Assembly: GCA_027457005.1 (NCBI GenBank)
Contig: DAIDTV010000061.1
Location: forward strand, 1-8,525
Source: Chloroflexota bacterium
GTDB taxonomy: Bacteria > Chloroflexota > Limnocylindria > Limnocylindrales > CSP1-4
DNA: 8,525 bases
Direction of reading: 5' to 3'
This document shows, in pieces, positions 6,208 to 8,525 of this stretch (positions are counted from its first letter, which is position 1; every line of letters starts with the position of its first letter). The position numbers and the translations under genes were made by a program. Below the pieces are notes generated by a model, which worked only from the letters and a program-made list of their open reading frames with translations, did no database searches and was not told where the DNA came from.

Positions 6208-6978
6208 TCAGGTGCAGACCTGCGGGTGCGGGGTCGGGTGGGACTCCGCGTACGACGCCGGCTGCACCAGCGCCAGGGTCGCGACGACGCGGAGCTTGGT
6301 GGACGTGGTGTACGGTCCCTCGCTCGTCTGCAGCACGAGCTGCTGGGTCGAACCGTGCGCCATGGGTGGTGGTGCCACGTCGTTGTAGGGCAGCCCGCGG
6401 GTCACCGTCGCGATGCTGTACCAGTACACCTTCGAATCGCTGGTGTAGACCAGCACGCTGTAGCCGATCATGCCGGTACCGTTGTCGGTCTGCGAGGCGG
6501 TCAGCAGCGGCAGGAACATGCCTGCCCGGGCGTGCGCGTAGATGTAGGTCGTCCCTTTCTGCCCCGGTTGCACGTAGGTGGGGGCCGTGCCGGGACCGAG
6601 CCAGTACTCGGCCACGTCGCACAGGGGGAAGCTCTCGTTCGGTCGCGGCGCGACGACCGGAAGGTCGATCTTCAGGGCGGGGATCACCACCCGGGTGGCC
6701 ACCGCGCTCGCCGGCGCGGGGGACGGTGACGACGGGCCCGACGACGCCGGTGCCGATGGCTGAGCCGATGGCGGTCCCGATGGCGGAGGGGCAGCCGAGG
6801 CAACCGGCCCGCCCGCGTCACCGGGCGGGGCGACCGGCGCGCAGCCACTTGCCCCGAGCGGCGAGACGTAGGCGACGAGTCCCGCGGCGAGGAGCATGAC
6901 CCCGATCCCGGTGAGCACCGAGGAGAACACGTGGCGCTCGAGCTGGCGGAGGAGGCGCACGAACCCTGGGCTGCTCAT
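6208..6978 (-). CDS. Membrane-anchored sortase-fold protein with Ser in place of the catalytic Cys
   Basis: 256 residues: a short basic cytoplasmic N-terminus, one membrane helix (about 19-40), a Pro/Ala/Ser-rich linker (47-92), then a sortase beta-barrel domain (about 93-248). VIPALKIDLPVV opens the domain as in class D/E/F sortases, and TYIYAHA holds the catalytic His (H149). The active-site strand, normally TLxTC, reads LVLQTSEGP, with Ser219 (AGC, 6324-6322) where Cys is required. The catalytic Arg is retained as R230 in TKLRVVA. Cysteines 46, 120 and 255 are not in the active-site position. Sortases join secreted proteins to the wall or into pili; without the thiol this one may be an inactive structural homologue, a Ser-based variant or a binding protein. 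The ATG at 6978 lacks a ribosome-binding site and has TAGGAT upstream. It is divergent from the thioredoxin-like gene and convergent with the MFS gene. No LPxTG-type substrate is encoded in the window. Confidence 0.88.
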   Translation of the reverse strand: MSSPGFVRLLRQLERHVFSSVLTGIGVMLLAAGLVAYVSPLGASGCAPVAPPGDAGGPVASAAPPPSGPPSAQPSAPASSGPSSPSPAPASAVATRVVIPALKIDLPVVAPRPNESFPLCDVAEYWLGPGTAPTYVQPGQKGTTYIYAHARAGMFLPLLTASQTDNGTGMIGYSVLVYTSDSKVYWYSIATVTRGLPYNDVAPPPMAHGSTQQLVLQTSEGPYTTSTKLRVVATLALVQPASYAESHPTPHPQVCT

Positions 6979-6988
6979 CGGGGAGCGA

Positions 6989-6994
6989 ATCCTA
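6989..6994 (-). promoter_or_regulatory. Candidate -10 box for the sortase-fold gene
   Basis: On the minus strand TAGGAT (TANNNT) lies 10 bases before the ATG at 6978, with no Shine-Dalgarno sequence between. This suggests a leaderless or nearly leaderless transcript. No clear -35 is present. Confidence 0.35.
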
Positions 6995-7030
6995 GCAGCG
7001 GCCGCAGGGCGGAGCCATGCTCATGGCGCG

Positions 7031-7036
7031 TACACT
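7031..7036 (+). promoter_or_regulatory. Candidate -10 box for the thioredoxin-like gene
   Basis: TACACT (TANNNT) ends 8 bases before the ATG at 7045, and no ribosome-binding site is visible. Together with TAGGAT on the other strand, 36 bases away, it forms a compact divergent promoter region of 66 bases between the sortase-fold and thioredoxin-like genes. Confidence 0.4.
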
Positions 7037-7044
7037 CGCGACCG

Positions 7045-7767
7045 ATGCGCTCCCCCGTCCTCCTGGGCGTGCTCGCCGCCCTGCTGCTCGTGCTGATCGT
7101 GCTCGCCGGGGTGATCGCGGTCGTTCCCGATCTCGCTCCCGGGGCTCCGCCGTACTCCGTCCCGTCGCAGGCCCGACCGGCGGCCGCGCCGACGCCCGCG
7201 GCCACCCCCTCGACCGCGGCAACGCCGGCGGCATCCGGGCTCCCGGGAACGCCCGGCACCGGTGGCGCGCCCGGTACTGGATCGCCCGGAACACCGCCCG
7301 CCAACGGGTCGGGGTCGCCGCCCGCGGTGGGGCTCCAGGTGGGCGATCGTGCCCCGTCACTGGTGCTCCCGCGCCTCGGCGGCGGGACCGTCGACCTGGC
7401 CACGCTGCGGGGCCGCCCGGTGTGGGTCAACTTCATCGCGTCGTGGTGTCCCGATTGCCAGGACGAGCTGCCGCTCATGGAGGGCTACTCGTACGAGCTC
7501 GGCCCGCGCATGGCGATCGTGCTCGTCGATGTCCACGAGAGCCCGGCGGTGGTGTCGGAGTTCGCGACCCGCATGCGGCTCGACCTGCCGGTCGGCATCG
7601 ACCAGGCGGGAGCGGCCCAGCGCACCTGGTCGGCGTACGCGCTGCCCGTCCACTACTGGCTGGACGCCCAGGGCATCGTCCGTGCCGTCGGGTACGGCGA
7701 GCTGGGCCCCCCGCAGTTCCTGGAGAGCGTCCGCCGGGTGATCCCCGGTGCCTCCCTGTCCCCGTGA
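7045..7767 (+). CDS. Membrane-tethered TlpA/ResA-like thioredoxin-fold protein
   Basis: 240 residues. An N-terminal signal anchor (about 4-28) is followed by a long Pro/Ala/Thr/Gly linker (31-95) and then a redoxin domain (96-236) that should lie outside the membrane. The domain opens VGDRAPSLVLPRLGGGTVDLATLRGRPVWVNF, typical of TlpA/ResA/AhpC-TSA proteins, and has the active site WCPDC (C135, C138). The cis-proline loop is ALPVHYWLD (P201), and GIVRAVGYGEL forms the last strands. The family reduces or isomerises disulfides of exported proteins, including apocytochromes; the partner here is unknown. The ATG at 7045 is chosen over an upstream in-frame ATG (6931) because it starts directly at the hydrophobic anchor, has TACACT 8 bases before it, and does not overlap the divergent sortase-fold gene. 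A trehalose-phosphatase gene follows after 70 bases on the same strand. Confidence 0.9.
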   Translation: MRSPVLLGVLAALLLVLIVLAGVIAVVPDLAPGAPPYSVPSQARPAAAPTPAATPSTAATPAASGLPGTPGTGGAPGTGSPGTPPANGSGSPPAVGLQVGDRAPSLVLPRLGGGTVDLATLRGRPVWVNFIASWCPDCQDELPLMEGYSYELGPRMAIVLVDVHESPAVVSEFATRMRLDLPVGIDQAGAAQRTWSAYALPVHYWLDAQGIVRAVGYGELGPPQFLESVRRVIPGASLSP

Positions 7768-7837
7768 ACCCGGCCACGAGCGCCGTCGCGGGCGCAGGGA
7801 CGTGGTGCCGCCCGGCGGCCCGAACGGGGGCGGAGCG

Positions 7838-8525
7838 GTGACGGTTCCCGTGCGCGGGGCCCTGGGACCGGAGCTGCTCCGCGGGGCGGAGCTGCTCCGG
7901 ATCGTGGAGCCCGACCTGGCGCTGCGGCCGCTCCTGCTGCTCAGCGACTTCGACGGAACGCTCTCGCGGATCGTGATGGATCCGTGGGGCGCTCGCGTGC
8001 TGCCGGGCGCGCGGCGGGCCCTCCGGAGGCTCGCCGGGATCCCCGGCGCCCACGTCGCGCTCCTCTCCGGGCGGACGGCGTCGGACCTGGCGTCGCGGGC
8101 GAGGGTCGGTGGCGCGGTCTACCTGGGCAATCACGGAATCGAGCGGGCCGAGCTGCCGCGTCGCGCGCGGGCAGAGGCGCTGTGGGCCGGGCACGATCCG
8201 GCGCTGGAGGAGTACGTCGAGGACGCCGAACGGCTGGCGCGCGAGGTGCCACGCCTGGTGCCGGACGGCTGGCTGATCGTGGAGCGAAAGGGCCCCGCGG
8301 TGGCGTTCCACTTCCGGGCGGCCCCCGACCTCGCCGCCGCGATGGCGCGGGTCCTGGCGGCCGTCGAGGTCCTCGATCCCCGGGCCCGCCTGGCCCGCTT
8401 CCCCGGGCGCCGCGCCGTCGAGCTGCGACCGCCCGGGGCGGCCGCCAAGGGGGACGCGTTGCGGACGATGGTCGAGGAGGTGCGGCCGGCGGTCACCTGG
8501 ATGCTGGGAGACGACGCGAGCGACG
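7838..8525 (+). CDS. otsB: Trehalose-6-phosphate phosphatase (partial, C-terminus beyond the right edge)
   Basis: A HAD-superfamily (class IIB) phosphatase that removes phosphate from trehalose-6-phosphate, the last step of OtsAB trehalose synthesis, in the cytoplasm. 229 residues are visible. HAD motif 1 is SDFDGTL, with nucleophile D37 and acid D39. Motif 2 is LLSGRT (75-80). The family signatures GNHGIE (97-102), ERKGPAVAFHFR (149-160) and RRAVELRPPGAAAKG (191-205) follow, then motif 4 GDDASD (224-229), where the window ends. Only about 20-40 residues should be missing. The GTG at 7838 gives an N-terminus of normal length and has a weak GGGGGCGGAG sequence in front; in-frame GTGs at 7802 and 7805 are alternatives. 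No trehalose-6-phosphate synthase gene is in the window; it would be expected downstream. Trehalose suggests osmotic or desiccation protection. Confidence 0.92.
   Translation, partial: MTVPVRGALGPELLRGAELLRIVEPDLALRPLLLLSDFDGTLSRIVMDPWGARVLPGARRALRRLAGIPGAHVALLSGRTASDLASRARVGGAVYLGNHGIERAELPRRARAEALWAGHDPALEEYVEDAERLAREVPRLVPDGWLIVERKGPAVAFHFRAAPDLAAAMARVLAAVEVLDPRARLARFPGRRAVELRPPGAAAKGDALRTMVEEVRPAVTWMLGDDASD
7870..7898 (+). repeat. Two copies of an 11-bp palindrome inside otsB
   Basis: GGAGCTGCTCC occurs at 7870-7880 and again at 7888-7898, exactly 18 bases apart. Each copy is itself an inverted repeat around a central T. They encode the repeated helix segment ELLRGAELLR near the OtsB N-terminus, so protein sequence and codon choice explain most of it; a small mRNA hairpin is possible. 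Confidence 0.5.

Noticed and set aside
5291..6622. A 443-codon minus-strand open frame antisense to the MFS gene and extending into the sortase-fold gene
   Set aside because: Low-complexity Arg/Gly/Ala/His sequence with no domain; a shadow of the MFS gene at high GC.
7017..7841. Plus-strand 274-codon frame over the thioredoxin-like gene
   Set aside because: Arg/Gly-rich shadow in another frame; the WCPDC-containing frame is the real gene.

Overview
This is a GC-rich window whose genes use G or C at almost every third codon position. Gene content (a phosphatidylinositol-phosphate-synthase-like enzyme, a sortase-fold membrane protein, a secreted SpoIID-domain protein, trehalose-phosphatase) and several starts with a TANNNT box 7-10 nt upstream and no Shine-Dalgarno sequence suggest a high-GC bacterium with a monoderm-like or atypical envelope. 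A Chloroflexota lineage such as Limnocylindria, or a deep actinobacterium, fits best. This placement is inference: no rRNA or marker gene is present.

Layout. (1) 1-771, minus strand: a two-gene unit of an ArsR-family repressor followed, with a 4-base GTGA overlap, by a CDP-alcohol phosphatidyltransferase that runs off the left edge. A 16-bp perfect AT-rich palindrome (853-868), probably the repressor's operator, lies upstream. The repressor frame has no ATG, GTG or TTG early enough to include its whole HTH domain. (2) 1003-1407, plus: a PIN-domain (VapC-like) protein with no antitoxin beside it. (3) 1408-1822: a 415-base gap without a convincing gene. (4) 1823-6187, plus: an EamA/DMT exporter, a secreted SpoIID/LytB-domain protein with a long Ig-like C-terminal region, and a DHA2-type MFS transporter. 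(5) 6208-6978, minus, convergent with the MFS gene: a membrane-anchored sortase-fold protein with serine where the catalytic cysteine should be. (6) 7045-7767, plus, divergent from the sortase gene: a membrane-tethered TlpA/thioredoxin-like protein with an intact CPDC motif. (7) 7838 to the right edge, plus: trehalose-6-phosphate phosphatase, cut off at its GDD motif.

Most of the genes concern the envelope: phospholipid head-group synthesis, two exporters, a peptidoglycan-related secreted protein, a sortase-like protein and an extracytoplasmic thioredoxin. Apart from the ArsR/phosphatidyltransferase pair they look like separately transcribed genes rather than one pathway. I saw no CRISPR array, transposon, rRNA or tRNA. 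The observations most worth following are the cysteine-to-serine sortase, the ArsR operator with its unusual start, and the SpoIID protein.
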